DNA from: Curvularia sp. ZM96
Lineage: Eukaryota; Ascomycota; Dothideomycetes; Pleosporales; Pleosporaceae
Reading direction: 5' to 3'
Assembly (NCBI GenBank): GCA_022457065.1
Contig: JAJGBQ010000008.1
Location: 248,001-312,000 of the forward strand
DNA length: 64,000 bases
The notes beneath the pieces were generated by a model. It saw nothing but the letters and a program-made list of their open reading frames with translations, ran no database searches and was not told the origin of the DNA. Within the stretch, counting starts at the first letter, position 1. Each line of letters starts with the position of its first letter. Shown here one piece after another: positions 1 through 10,537 of this stretch. Position numbers and translations under genes: made by a program.

Positions 1-516
1 TGCAGGTTCCTTTTTCGTTAGTTCTAGGGTACGGTTATGTACTGTATAGCTTGGTCCTATCCTACTTATAAGTCGTTCTTTTGATAGCTCGTTGAAAATT
101 CAGGGGCAAATAATTGGTCAGCCACTTCATCAACTTTACTTACAACTATTTAGCAGTAAACTCTGTCAAGACCAAAGCAAAAGTGTCTTTAAATCATAAG
201 CACCACACGTGCTTTATGGTGTACAGTAGTCTATCTATTTGGTTTTCCTTCAAAGTACTCAATCTACCCCGCACCCCAAGGATAGCTGGGTATTCTTATT
301 CAATCTGTTGTGGAGCCTGCCTACCCACATTATCATTTGACATGTGTAACTACGCTATTGGACTGATGAAAAGCCCTCTGTTACACAACATAAGTGCAAT
401 ACTGTTCCGCATTTCTTCTAAAGACTACGCTTAGCGCTTCCAGCATTAACAATTGCTGTCGTGACCAACTAACCATTCCACAGTGAAACGAACAAAAAGA
501 TACATTCTCTTATACC
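1..516. other. Left-edge stretch without a supportable gene
   Basis: The longest open frame (114-434, plus strand, 106 codons) has no domain, signal peptide or family resemblance I recognise and is rich in TA-dense codons. I see no RNA gene. The last about 80 bases may be the promoter and 5' leader of the zinc-finger gene that follows. Confidence 0.4.
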
Positions 517-1341
517 ATGAACTACTCATGTGTCCCTTGCAATCGCTCATTCAGCAGCAGTAAGGCCTTCGAGCAGCACAAAAAGAACTCGCCGGTGCAC
601 AAGAAGACCTTTTGTTGCGAGACTTGCAATTGCCCATTCAGGAGTGGGAAAGCACTTATACGCCATGGATTGAAATGTAAAGTCAACCAAGAAGCTTCAT
701 TGAATCAGCACCCAGATGAGGCCGCATTGAGCACCGCCCTGGCTAGGTGTTCCATACTCGACACATCAGCACTCACGTTTCAAAATCACGCCCAAACACT
801 TGTCTCAGCCAATCCAGTCGCTATTACTACCACGCCTCCGAAGATAGCCAAGAGCAAAGGGTTTCGACCAAAACAAGAGACGAGAGAATACTTCATGTTT
901 CCAGAGCTGCATTCGAAGATTGCAGAAGCAGTCCTCCCAGAGATAATCACGACATGGTTCAACGAGAATGATGACGACGAGAACTTCATCGACCGATATC
1001 ACACCCACATCATGGGAGAATTCACGTGTCACAACGAAAAATGTAGAAAGAAGCGTTGGACCAGCAGAAAGGTGCCCATCGAAATAAGCGGATATGACAG
1101 GAATGGGTACAGCGCAATTGTGTATAACCAGAGGTGCAAGACCTGCAACTGTTTAGGCACCTTTGTGATGGATGAAGAATCCTACATTGAGCGGATATCA
1201 TATAGAATCAAAAAATGGGCAGGTGTAGAAGTGGTGCAACCAGATTACGATGGAAAATTCACCAAACCACATGAGCGGGCCTATTGTGAAGGTTGTAAAC
1301 GAGGCAAGTGTACAGAGGGTGATGATTTTTGGTCTGATTGA
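517..1341 (+). CDS. C2H2 zinc-finger protein with C-terminal 3CxxC-type zinc-binding domain
   Basis: Uninterrupted 274-codon frame with an ATG in a reasonable context. Residues 5-28 form a C-x2-C-x12-H-x6-H finger. Residues 34-54 form a second, C-x2-C-x12-H-x3-C finger. A low-complexity linker follows. From about residue 165 to the end the protein has paired cysteines C171/C176, C207/C210 and C257/C260 with aromatic and basic spacing, the layout of the fungal 3CxxC zinc-binding domain (Pfam zf-3CxxC). Fingers of this kind usually bind nucleic acid or mediate protein contacts; the specific role is unknown. There is no stop or frameshift and codon use is normal, so it looks functional, unlike the repeats directly downstream. 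No intron is needed. It could equally be a domesticated transposon-associated protein, since two-domain zinc-finger proteins of this type recur in fungal repeat regions. Confidence 0.75.
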   Translation: MNYSCVPCNRSFSSSKAFEQHKKNSPVHKKTFCCETCNCPFRSGKALIRHGLKCKVNQEASLNQHPDEAALSTALARCSILDTSALTFQNHAQTLVSANPVAITTTPPKIAKSKGFRPKQETREYFMFPELHSKIAEAVLPEIITTWFNENDDDENFIDRYHTHIMGEFTCHNEKCRKKRWTSRKVPIEISGYDRNGYSAIVYNQRCKTCNCLGTFVMDEESYIERISYRIKKWAGVEVVQPDYDGKFTKPHERAYCEGCKRGKCTEGDDFWSD

Positions 1342-1365
1342 GGGAAAAAACAACGCACCCTAAGA

Positions 1366-1500
1366 GTTCCGCGCTCTTGGTCCGCAGGGGGCTGAATTAT
1401 TTCCTAAGGCTTGGAATAAACCCTTGTCCCTATCCTCAAGCATGAAAAGCTGCTGCAAATCAATTGTACGACTTAACTAGTTCAGCTAATTCGCGCGTGT
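1366..1500. repeat. Dispersed repeat block A, copy 1
   Basis: This stretch reappears in the same orientation at about 39425-39565. Shared landmarks are the CGCGCTCTTGGT-CGCAGGGGGCT stretch, the ACAAACCC/ATAAACCC stretch and the GAAAAGCTGCTGCAA/GGAAGCAGCTGCAA stretch. The copies differ by many transitions, as expected for old RIPped repeats. No coding content is evident. Confidence 0.65.
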
Positions 1501-1636
1501 AACAAACTATTTTTCGATGATACCACGATATGTTCAGCATAAGTTGTTGGTGTTGGTGTATCTAGTCTGCGCCTAGTGAGAATCGTGCTTAGGGTTGTGC
1601 CTAGGGCTTAACTGTAACATTGTAATCATTCTATCC

Positions 1637-1920
1637 TACACATTATGCCAAACGGAATTATGGTTCAAAGGGAATTATGGTCGGATAGCGCGTTTTACCC
1701 CTATAAGTTTATTCCGCTACTCCTTGTAACCTTTCCTAATCTAGCGTCTATCTAGCCCCTTTACTGTATCTTACGTGCACGTGCGTATCCACACGCGTAC
1801 GCGTAACTCGTCATCGTCTCTCCTATATTCTTAGTAGTGCTAAGGTATACAGGTTACAGTGCATATCACATGACTGTGGTGTGGTTAGAAGGACTGCAGC
1901 GCAGCGTTTCAAGTCGCATC
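1637..1920 (+). repeat. Dispersed repeat block B, copy 1
   Basis: About 280 bp recurring in the same orientation at about 20501-20765 and 21073-21352. Shared landmarks are TACACATTATGCCAAAC, GGTCGGATAGCGCGTTTTA, CCTAATCTAGC, a run around CGTACGCGTA, and TCCTATATTCT-AGTAGTGCTA. The copies diverge by point changes and small gaps. No coding potential or terminal inverted repeats are obvious; it may be a solo LTR or a fragment of a larger unrecognised element. A short piece at about 2975-3030 also resembles its CACGTGCG-TATACGCG section. Confidence 0.7.
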
Positions 1921-1921
1921 C

Positions 1922-2211
1922 TATTCTGCTCAGGTATTCGGTTCGGGAATGCCCCCCCCTTTCTAAAACTAAACTCTAATAGGCTTAGCGTTAGGGATTC
2001 GCAGAATCGTAGGGGTGCTTAACAAGAGCTAAGAATCATGCTAGAAATTTGTGCAACTTCTATCCGTGATGCAAGAAACTTCTACGTATCGAACAAGCTG
2101 CTTCTTGTCATACTGAGATGAAGATGGCGCAAGTTATTCAATAGTGTATGCTGAAGGGTTGGTGTTCGTAGGTGTGGCCCATTCTGACTTAGGGTTGCGC
2201 TTAGGGTTGCG
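1922..2211. repeat. Dispersed repeat block C/D, copy 1 (inverted relative to 27163-27480)
   Basis: The reverse complement of 27163-27480 follows the same order: CTCAGGTATTCGGTTC, a C-rich run, AAACTAAACTCT, GCAACTTCTATC, ATGCAAGAAAC, GGTTGGTGTTCGT, then TTAGGGTTGCGCTTAGGG. A third, partial copy of the last part lies at about 39610-39710. The end of the block contains degenerate TTAGGG-like motifs. Confidence 0.65.
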
Positions 2212-2405
2212 TGTCAAGAGTGGATCTTGAGTGGAAGTAATATAAGACTTCTGGTGTCAAGAGTCTAAGGTTAATTTTCGCAAATGAAGCAACAGGGTGA
2301 TATGAACAGTGTCTCTGCAAGTAACTCTTACATTGTACTTGTACTCGTAACTTAAGTTGAACACATCGAGCCATAAGGGCTTAATACCTACTGCTATATA
2401 CTAAA
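2212..2405 (-). mobile_element. Gypsy-type LTR fragment
   Basis: The reverse complement matches the 3' half of the LTRs at 43918-44210 and 44600-44814, including the GATCCACTCTT terminus, AAGTCTTATATTACTTCCAC, CACCCTGTTGCTTCAT, GTTACTTG-AGAGACACTG and CTTATGGCTCGATGTG. Only about 190 bp remain, so this is a truncated LTR. A further 20-bp scrap of the same LTR lies at 2634-2653, next to the hAT-like end. Confidence 0.7.
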
Positions 2406-2639
2406 GTGTGATGCGAGGTGCTCTGTTGCTGTCAGCGGTTTCCAGGATCGTAACACCTACAGCCACGCTGTACCTGCCGCGCCTGAAGCCATCGAAAATT
2501 ACGTGACGTAACTACTCTGTGATCTGTAATGCTTGGCGCAATAGAGCAATAGAGCATCGTGCATCTAATCTATCGTAACACAGTAACTAATTAGTAGAGC
2601 ACTCCGCATAACACTTTAGTACATAGCAACAGGCATCGA

Positions 2640-2870
2640 GCCACAAGGGCTTACGCTGGCAAATGGGTAGGGTAGGGTTGGGTTGGGTTCTGCTTATATA
2701 AGACCCTAACCCAACCCTACCCATATCTTGGCTAACCCAGCCCTACCCTACCCATTTCTTAGCGCCAAGAAATGGGTAGGGTAGGGCTGGGTCGCACAGG
2801 GCGTGGGTAGGGTTGGGTTGGGTCACGTACAGGTGTAAGTTGGGTAGGGTTGGGTAGCTTAAACTTTCAA
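2640..2870. mobile_element. hAT-family terminal fragment with telomere-like G-rich repeats
   Basis: GCTGGCAAATGGGTAGGG at 2655 matches the left terminus of the large hAT element at 51677. About 200 bp of GGGTAGGGTTGGGT-type repeats follow, including inverted CCCTAACCCAACCCTACCC blocks that can fold back on the G-rich blocks. No transposase is present. It is either a miniature derivative or a broken end of the same family. Confidence 0.6.
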
Positions 2871-3368
2871 CGTAGATCTACTATTTATCACAGCTATTTA
2901 TCACAGTAGTATGTACATATATCTACTACTATTTACTAGTAAGCAGTAGTTGTGAGAATGTATTAGCTAGCTGGTTCCTTTACTCTATATTACATGCACA
3001 TGCGTTTCTATACGCGTGTGTGAGCAATAACACTAAGACAATTGCAAGTAAGCATATCCTCAAGTAGTATGGTTACCTAAACATTGTCAGCATTACATGT
3101 CCTAACTTAGTACCTTCACGCAATTGATGCTGTGTACAATCCGTCGCGCTTCTGCTACTTTAACATTGCTTACTCTTGCGACTACGCTAAGCTGATTATA
3201 CGAAAGGGCCGCTATGTAAAAGGCGATTTGTCCCCCATTGCAGCGCCACGGAAGTACCAATGTGATTTGCATTTCATCGATCTTACTAGAAGATATTACT
3301 ACCAGTCCATTCAAGCTTCGCACTGTATCATACCACACGTTACTTGAGATCAGGTGGACAAAGTAACA

Positions 3369-3887
3369 ATGGATCTAATTTTTGCTCTTAATGCGGCACG
3401 AACTGGGAACGCCCAACCTTTGACAAGCGACTCAAGCGGAAGTTATGCTAAGGTTTCCGAATTAAACCTGGCAAGCATCCCCCAAAAGAAAATTCTTCGA
3501 GCCGCCCGACACACCGCACGTACAATGACGATTATACCAGAAGGAAAGATGATTGATGAAGAGTCGTTCATTGTTTATAAGGATGGGCGTATAAAATATG
3601 ATTTAGTGGAGCTAGACGACCAAGACAATGAAGATGAAAGATGGCCTGAAGATTTTCAACCACTGACAACGGCGAAGACCATAGCTAACTATTCATTGGA
3701 ACTCCTAAATAGATGGCAAACAGCTATGTGCTTTACACATAGAAAGGATATAGATGTCGTTGTGTTTTCTGATAGGGACCTCAACAAAATGCGGGATATT
3801 GTTAAAAAAGGGGATAAGGGCGAGGTTTTATCAGCCATCAAGGGAATTGGCAACGCAAAAATTGGGGAGCTGGATCGTCGGTTTTAA
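3369..3887 (+). CDS. Orphan protein with a possible C-terminal helix-hairpin-helix
   Basis: 172-codon frame from an ATG with an adenine at -3. I do not recognise the family. The centre is acidic (around residues 75-95: ELDDQDNEDERWPEDF). The C-terminus ends with a stretch containing AIKGIGNAKIGEL, which resembles the hairpin of helix-hairpin-helix DNA-binding motifs; this is a weak resemblance. There are no membrane segments, signal peptide or internal stops. Flanking DNA is repeat-derived, so it could be a surviving piece of a larger transposon or virus-like protein rather than a host gene. Open frames just upstream (3102-3347) on both strands are unconvincing. Confidence 0.45.
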   Translation: MDLIFALNAARTGNAQPLTSDSSGSYAKVSELNLASIPQKKILRAARHTARTMTIIPEGKMIDEESFIVYKDGRIKYDLVELDDQDNEDERWPEDFQPLTTAKTIANYSLELLNRWQTAMCFTHRKDIDVVVFSDRDLNKMRDIVKKGDKGEVLSAIKGIGNAKIGELDRRF

Positions 3888-4137
3888 ATTACGGTTACAC
3901 TACCTACTTAGCTAGTTAGGAGAGTGCCGCATGTGTAGGCTGTTTGCATAGACTTATAACGCTGTATTGAAACTTGCTCTCAGTAACATAAGCTAAATAC
4001 ACAAGAAGAATATACTTCATACACACTCAACTGCGTACACGAGTGACGCTTCAACACATTCACTTCGTAAGCTGCACAGCCACAATAGCTACCTTCTTGG
4101 CAGCCTGAAGTAAATTACACGCTAACTACCTACTCTT

Positions 4138-4560
4138 ATGGCGACGTCAGTCAGCAACATTCTTGGAACCACCAAACAGATATGCATGGATTCGCGTGAG
4201 GGGTTCTACGTCTCGCTTCAGAAATACGTCGACAGCAAAGAGAAAGCCCCCGAAAAGGACAAGAACACGCGTGCTGACAAGATCAAGGGCAACGTACCGA
4301 AACCATTACCTGAGATGGAGCACTGGCCTTTGATCAAAGTCGTCAAGATATACACGACGAGCTCGGCGCTGTCAACAGGCGCCGTCATTGTCGACCTTCC
4401 GGGCGTTCACGATAGTAATGCTGCCAGAGCGTTAGGGTAGGGTTACATGAAGCAACGCACCAGCTTGTGGATCGTCGCTCCCATCCATCGTGCGGTAGAC
4501 GACCAGGCAGCCAAGACCCTTGTTGGTGACTCTTTCCAACGACAACTAACGTACGCTTGA
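4138..4560 (+). pseudogene. Fragment of a SLIP-GC-like/dynamin-type nuclear GTPase
   Basis: The first 100 codons contain a segment with WPLIKVVKIYTTSSALSTGA and then VIVDLPGVHDSNAARA. DLPG is the G3 motif of a dynamin-superfamily GTPase of the kind found in fungal SLIP-GC-like proteins. A TAG stop at 4438-4440 interrupts the frame, but the same frame continues with GYMKQRTSLWIVAPIHRAVD and on to a TGA at about 4560, which is still family-like. The P-loop (G1) and the region after G3 are absent, so only a central slice of a much longer protein remains. The gene is dead or a captured fragment. Confidence 0.6.
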
Positions 4561-5105
4561 ATTTCTTAGACTTTACTAAGTAAGTTATTATAGTAAGCTT
4601 TTTTATTAGACGAATATTTAGAGAAGTGTGGCAACCTATTAGCCAGTCTAGTTGTTAATAAGGGAAAGATGGAGAGGAAAGATTAGCGTGCGCTGACTTG
4701 ATGGCGCGCGCGCCTGCAAGTCAGCGGCGACAAAAGAGGTATAGTTGTATGGGAGTTAACGTTGACACCTTAACACACAATTTTTCTACAGCTGCACAGT
4801 ACGAGCATTCAGCTTGTAGACCTTGCAGTTTGACTGCTGCAATCGCTTTATTGATAGCTGCTATAGTGGTGGAGAGTAGGTAGGTAGGGATATTAATAAT
4901 GCAGGGGGTGTTGCAACCAGTACTAACCTGTTGCAAGCTATGACCAACTTCGGTACAGTAGTAGTGCCTTGGTATGGTAGCTGCGAAGAGATGGTTATTG
5001 AAACCACAACTCAACTACATTTCACGTCTTTGTTTAGCAACTAAGCGTCTAATCATCGCACTTGATCATAAAGCGTTATCTATTCTTTTTCAACAAGGCG
5101 CGACC

Positions 5106-6480
5106 ATGTCTCTATTGAAGATGCCCGCACGCTCCCAGAAATTTGACGCTGCAGCCCCGCATTTCCTCCCAGATGAGCTTTGGATCACCATTATTGGTTT
5201 TGCTGGCGTGTTAGCATGGAAACAACTTCGACTCTCCTGTCGGGACATGAAGCGACTCGCAACGCCTTCTCTTTTTCAGACTGTACGTTTCGAGCTTACT
5301 GGCGAAGGGTACACGTCGCTTCTTAAGATTGCTTGTAACCCTGTATTGGCGCCGTGCGTTCAAACCATTATTCTTCGCAGGAGAGTAGCGCTGCAACATT
5401 TGGACAAGTTCTACGAATGGGAACAGAATATTCGTCTACCTAAAAGCCCTTCTGACAGGTCTATGAGAAAGGAGTGTGATCGTGGTCTACTATCGCATAG
5501 CGAATGGCGGTCCTTTCCACACGGTCGGCGTCGATTTCTTCACGAGCAATACATGAAAGATTGTAAGGCTACGGCAGAACGATTGCAGTTTGTTCCCGAT
5601 CGGACCGTATTACTCGCGATGGACGATGTTGAGCAAAACGTCAGCAGTCCTCAGGAAGCAGCCCTGGTAGCAATAGCAGGGTCTACCACTATGTATTTGC
5701 ATCAGGCATTTGCAAAATTCAGCAATCTCATAGATTTCAGGCATGAAGCTGTACATGCAGACAAAGGTTGGGTGTATCAATGGCGACATCTACGATTCCG
5801 TGTATTTGCAGATGCGGGAGGCAGGCGCAACGACGACATTGAAGCCTTTCAACTATCCATTGCTCTTCGAGCTCTTGGTTGGGCGAGCCCGTCACTACCG
5901 AAACTTGATGCACTGAAATTTTATGCGAGTGGTGTCGCTTTCTGGACTCCGGCACGTCTACATCACCTGTGGACCGATGCCAAGCATGATACCATTAGGC
6001 TCTGCCGAGCGGAATTCTTGGACGAGGCTGAAGCAGATGAATGGGTACAAGATAAGCTAGAGAGACGAGAGATAGCACTTGCGCCTTATCGTACGCAACT
6101 CTCCATCATGGCACTACCATTTACTGGTCTTACGGAACTGGATTGCTCTGTCTCGGAAGACTTTATGATGAGCGCACATGCTGCAAGAACAGGCCTTGTC
6201 CGCTTTCTCTGCCATGCCAAGAACCTTCAAAGGGTGAGGATCAAGTTTGTGAATGGGGCAGGAGATGCTAGTCAACTGCTTACTTCGCTCACGGAAATCA
6301 GACCATGGCTAGCCATTCGAGAAATTCGTCTTGAGATGTGTGTGGAGACGGAAACTCTGCTGAGATTTTTATTTATGTGTAGGCGTACTCTACGCATTCT
6401 GTGTCTTTCGCGGGTAACAATAACGACCGATTGGGAGTCGACTCTACAGGCCATTGGACAGTCTCTTTGTCTAGAAGGGG

Positions 6481-6486
<6 letters not shown>
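5106..6486 (+). pseudogene. F-box-like protein, 3' end cut off by a LINE insertion
   Basis: The frame opens at an ATG in good context (CGACCATGTC) and reads through about 460 codons to the LINE junction. Residues about 20-60 (FLPDELWITIIGF, then a tryptophan and LRLSCRDMKRLATPSLFQ) look like a fungal F-box, which would recruit Skp1 in an SCF ubiquitin ligase. The rest is leucine-rich and could form degenerate repeats for substrate recognition. At 6487 the frame runs into T30, the tail of the minus-strand LINE, and gains a short phenylalanine run before a stop. An in-frame ATG at 4974 would add 44 residues, but that leader looks non-coding. A possible remainder beyond the LINE near 12175 reads LVELRFDLCC and then stops; I cannot confirm it belongs. 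Confidence 0.6.
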
Positions 6487-6518
<32 letters not shown>

Positions 6519-6731
6519 CGTCCTGTCTCAGCCGGTGGGCTATATAGGACGTGCAGGCTAGGCCTGCAAGTATCTACGTGGTTCTATCGATTTGATGTAG
6601 GTGGGGGAGGGGGCTATCTAAATCGAGGTGAGGCTCGTAGCCTAGTGCAGAGGGAGGTAGAAGGGGGTCTTGCGGGTAGAAGTGAGGGGTAGGGTAGGTG
6701 TAGGGCAAGGGCACCTAGTATAGGTGTTGCC

Positions 6732-9700
6732 CTAGTTCTCGAGGTTTCCTTTGTACCAGGCCTGTGTTGCAGCCCTAGTTTCCTTAATAAAGGCAATTGT
6801 GGCCTGTATGCCTGTTCTCGTATTTAGGAGGAAGGCTAGCGATAGAGGGTCCTTGCTAGCCTCTTGCATCTTCGTCCTAGCCTCCTTGTATAGCGTACAC
6901 CTAAGGAGGATATGTGCAGCGTCTTGCGTAGCTCTATAGTTGCAGGGGCAAACCTTAGAGTCTACTTTACCTCGCTTGAAGAGAAAATCTCGTAGGTAAC
7001 AGTGTCCTAGCTTAAGCTGAAAGAAGGCGCTAGAGGCTTCTCTACTAGTAGGAGGAATAGCAATCTGCTTCCTAGTCTTCCACTTATACCTTGCGGCGTA
7101 AGTAGTAGAGTTTAGAGTAATAGCTCTCCTTCTATACTGTTCTAGATAGCTAAGCCACTCTCGCTCGCCTAGCTGTTTTATTCGTGTGCCTATTACAGCT
7201 AGACTCGTCCTACTAGAGCTAGGATCTAGCTTTGTCGCCTCCTTTGCTAGCAAGTCTGCTTTCTCGTTTCCTATAACGTCCTGGTGGCCGGGTACCCAGT
7301 AGATCGCGGGTGTTAGGCCTTTCTCTCGAAGCTTTTTTGCTGCTCTCGTACATCTAAGTTGCCATTCTTGCCCAGGGTTGTCAGAGGCAGTTTGTAGTCT
7401 GAATATTGCAGCCTGGTTATCTGCATATACTCTAACATCTAGACAGTCGTCTGCTAGGTCGATAGCTTTCTCTAGGCCTAGAGTAATACCTTCTAGTTCT
7501 CCGTTATAGACTAGCTGGTTGTATCCTATATTAACCTTTTCCTGAGCTATAAGACTAGCTCCTTTGTAGAAGGCTACTCCTACTCCTATACCCTTGCCTT
7601 TGCTTGTGGCTGAGGCGTCTGAGTAGATGGAGAGGAGGTGTTTGTCTTCTAGGAGTTCCTTATGGTGCTTTGCTTCGATTTCCTTAGAATTCTTAGATAT
7701 ATTCGTCTTATAGAGTATTTCTGAGCTCCAGGGCATAGACGCGTAGTGCTGAATCTTCTCACTATCCGAGGATAGTGCTGTTGAGATAGATCTAGTAATA
7801 CGCTCTAGCTGCTTGCCTTGATTGCTAGAGATAGCAATGTTGAGAGGGTGGCTAGGAGCTAGCTTTCTTGCTCTAAAGGCGTATTGACGTAGGGCGTTAT
7901 TAAGTCTAACTCTAGGAGGGTAAAGAGCTGCTTCTACCTCGCTAGGTATAGCAGGTGAGGTTCTAAAGGATCCTAGGATTTTCCTGCAGGCTTGATTCTG
8001 CAGCTTCTGCCTCTGATTGAGTGCTGTATGTTGCTCCTTCCAGAAGATTTGGCAGCCATAGTCCGCTACGCTAGTGACGCAGGCTAGATAGAGTTGTCGT
8101 ACTGCTCTAGGCGAGAGGCCTTTATTTGAGTTTGCTAGCCTGCTAAGGCGGTGAAAGGCTGCGCTAGCCTGCTGGTTCCTAATGTAGCTGTGGTGCTTGA
8201 ATTTGAGGCTGCAGTCAAAGTAGATGCCTAGCCATCTAACTAGCTCCTTAGACTGTACTGTTTCCTGAGTAGGTAGAGTAAGTACTCTACTTTGATCTTT
8301 TCTAGATCTTGTCCAGTTAACTAGTTCCGTCTTTGAGCTGTCGAATTGGATAGCTGACTCCTCTGCTAGTCTAAAGAGATTCTGGATCTCCTTTTCTAGT
8401 AACTTGATATTTTTCCTTACTGACGTAGACGATACGGAGATCTGTAGGTCGTCTATATAGGAGGAGGAGTAGGTGCTCTCACTCGCTTGAATTGCTTGAA
8501 AGAGCGGTTTTGAGTAGATTAGAAACAGGATTGGCGAGGCTGGGCTTCCTTGAGGGGTTCCTGTTGAGATTTCCTGAGGCTCCTCAGTCTGTCCGTCAAA
8601 AGATAGCTCTAGTACTCTACCTTCTAGAAAGGACTTTGTCCAGGCTAGTAGACAGCAGGGTAGGCCTTGATCTCTCATGACTTCTAGAAGCTTATTTTTT
8701 GAGACGTGATCGAAGGCTCCTTTAATATCAAGAAAGATAGTAGTAGTAACTTTCTGTTTTCTTTTCTGCTGCTGTATGTTGTTATAGAAGAGTAGCGCAG
8801 CGTCGATAGCGGACTTCTTTAGTCTTCCTCCTAGTTGAGAGGGGTGGAGTAGATCAGTTGTTTCCGCTAGTGCGCCTAGTCTCCTAGCTACTAGCCTTTC
8901 TAGTACTTTGCCTAGACAGTTTAGAAGTGAGATTACTCTATAGGCTTTTGGGATCGAGTAGTCGGGCTTGCTTGGCTTTTTTAGGATTACTCCTTTTGCT
9001 TTTCTCCAGCACCTTGGGTGGTAGCCTAGGTTAAATAGAGTAGAGTATATCCTAAATAGAGTTGCCGACTGCGTTAAGTAGGCCTTTTGGATCACCTCAT
9101 GGCTGATCAGATCAGGCCCTGGTGAGGTAGCCTTCACTTTGCAGCAGGCAAAGGAGAGTTCGTCCTCTGTTAGAGCAGGCCAGGTCCACCTGCTGTCTCC
9201 CCTGTAGGTGTAGAAGGAAGGGATAGCTGTCGTAGGAGGCGGAGGAAAGAGATCTTCTCTAAAAGCCTTGCACTTCTCTGTAAACGACTCCTTGCCTTTA
9301 ATAGCAGGTATTCGAGTACTTAGGTTATCTTTCGTATATGCTAGAGCTTTAAAGATATCATGTGGCGAGTCTTTTTGAAGAAAGGCCTCCCAGTGGCCTT
9401 GTTTAGCTCGTCGAATAGCTTTTAAATATCTATTTTTAGTGCGTAGATACTCTCGTTTCCACTGGTAGAGGGAGCTATTATTTTCCTTTTTGCCTCCTTC
9501 TTGTAGGCTCTATAGGCTCTGCTTAGGTCTTGCTTTCGGCTATCTAGCTCGCTCGTCCACCAGGGCTTAGGCTTAGGCTTTTGGCTGACTAGTGGAGTTG
9601 ACTTTTCTAGTGCGTTCTGTATAGCCTTTGTAAGATCCTCTCCTAGCTTATCTAGCTTAGTTTCTAGCGGGATATTTTGTCCTAGAATAAGCTTTCTTGA

Positions 9701-10536
9701 GGTGTAGTTCGAGCAAGGAGGTAGTGTCGACAGTCGCTCCTCTAGGCCTATGGCTTTGATCTCCTGTCCTAGCGTCTCCTTAAAGGTCTTCCAGTCTGTT
9801 TTTCTAGTATTGTACGTCTTTGGCTGTCTAGGTAGCTCGCTAGTAGTATAGATACTAAATAGAATAGCGTGGTGGTCAGATCCAACTTCAGGTATAGTCT
9901 GCCAGTCCTGGATACTAGCAGCTATATCGTTGGTTACAAAAGTAAGATCTAATACGCTCTCTTTCCGCATGTGAGCTCTGAAGAAGGTGCCTTCCCTAGA
10001 GTATTTAGTAGAGTGAGATTTTGCGTATCTATCCACTCTACTAGATCCTCTGCTAGTGTGCTAGGGCTGCGCTCCTCTAGGCTCCATCTAGGATGGTGGG
10101 TGTTGAAATCTCCTAGAATAATTGACTGAGGCTGTAGGGTCTCCTGTAGTAGGCGCCTCTGGATTGTTGTCTTGTTTAAACCTTCTAGTAGGCTCTTCTC
10201 GTTATAAATGTTATAGATATAGAAGTTAGTGGTAGTAGCTAATACTTTAATAGCTAGAAAGTCGTTATCGTCGCTAATAAGTGGATTAACCTCTACTTCT
10301 AGATCTTTTCTAATATAGAAGAGTACTCTAGGCCTTAAGGAGCTATCCTCTAGGGTAGGTAGTATCTGAGTAAAGTCCTGGTGAGCGATAGATCTAGTTT
10401 TTGCGTACGAGGGTCCCTTGAGTAGCCAGGGCTCCTGTACTGCGATGATTTTGGCGCCTACTTTGACAGCTAGATCTAGCGCGCTCTCGGTAGCAGGACT
10501 ACTTCTATTAACGTTTATTTGTAGAATTTTCAACAT
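6732..10536 (-). pseudogene. LINE ORF2: endonuclease, reverse transcriptase, RNase H, zinc knuckle (two frameshifts)
   Basis: The protein would be about 1270 residues. The N-terminus (10536 downwards) has the AP-endonuclease signature LQINVNRS, then VQEPW, GDFNTHHPRW and, after the first frameshift, SDHHAILF. The RT domain has TPQGSPASPILF and the catalytic YIDD. The RNase H domain has IYSDASATSKG, YNGELEGITLGLEKA, YADNQAAI and GHQDVIGNEKADLLAK. The C-terminus has a cysteine-histidine cluster around KVCPCNYRATQDAAHILLRC. Single-base deletions near 9990 and near 9497 break the frame, leaving pieces at 9949-10536, 9422-10036 and about 6732-9490. The RT-RNase H part is intact. RNase H after RT points to the I/Tad group. 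Confidence 0.88.
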
Positions 10537-10537
10537 C

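Noticed and set aside
114..434. 106-codon open frame at the left edge
   Set aside because: No domain, signal peptide or family resemblance, and codon content like non-coding TA-rich DNA.
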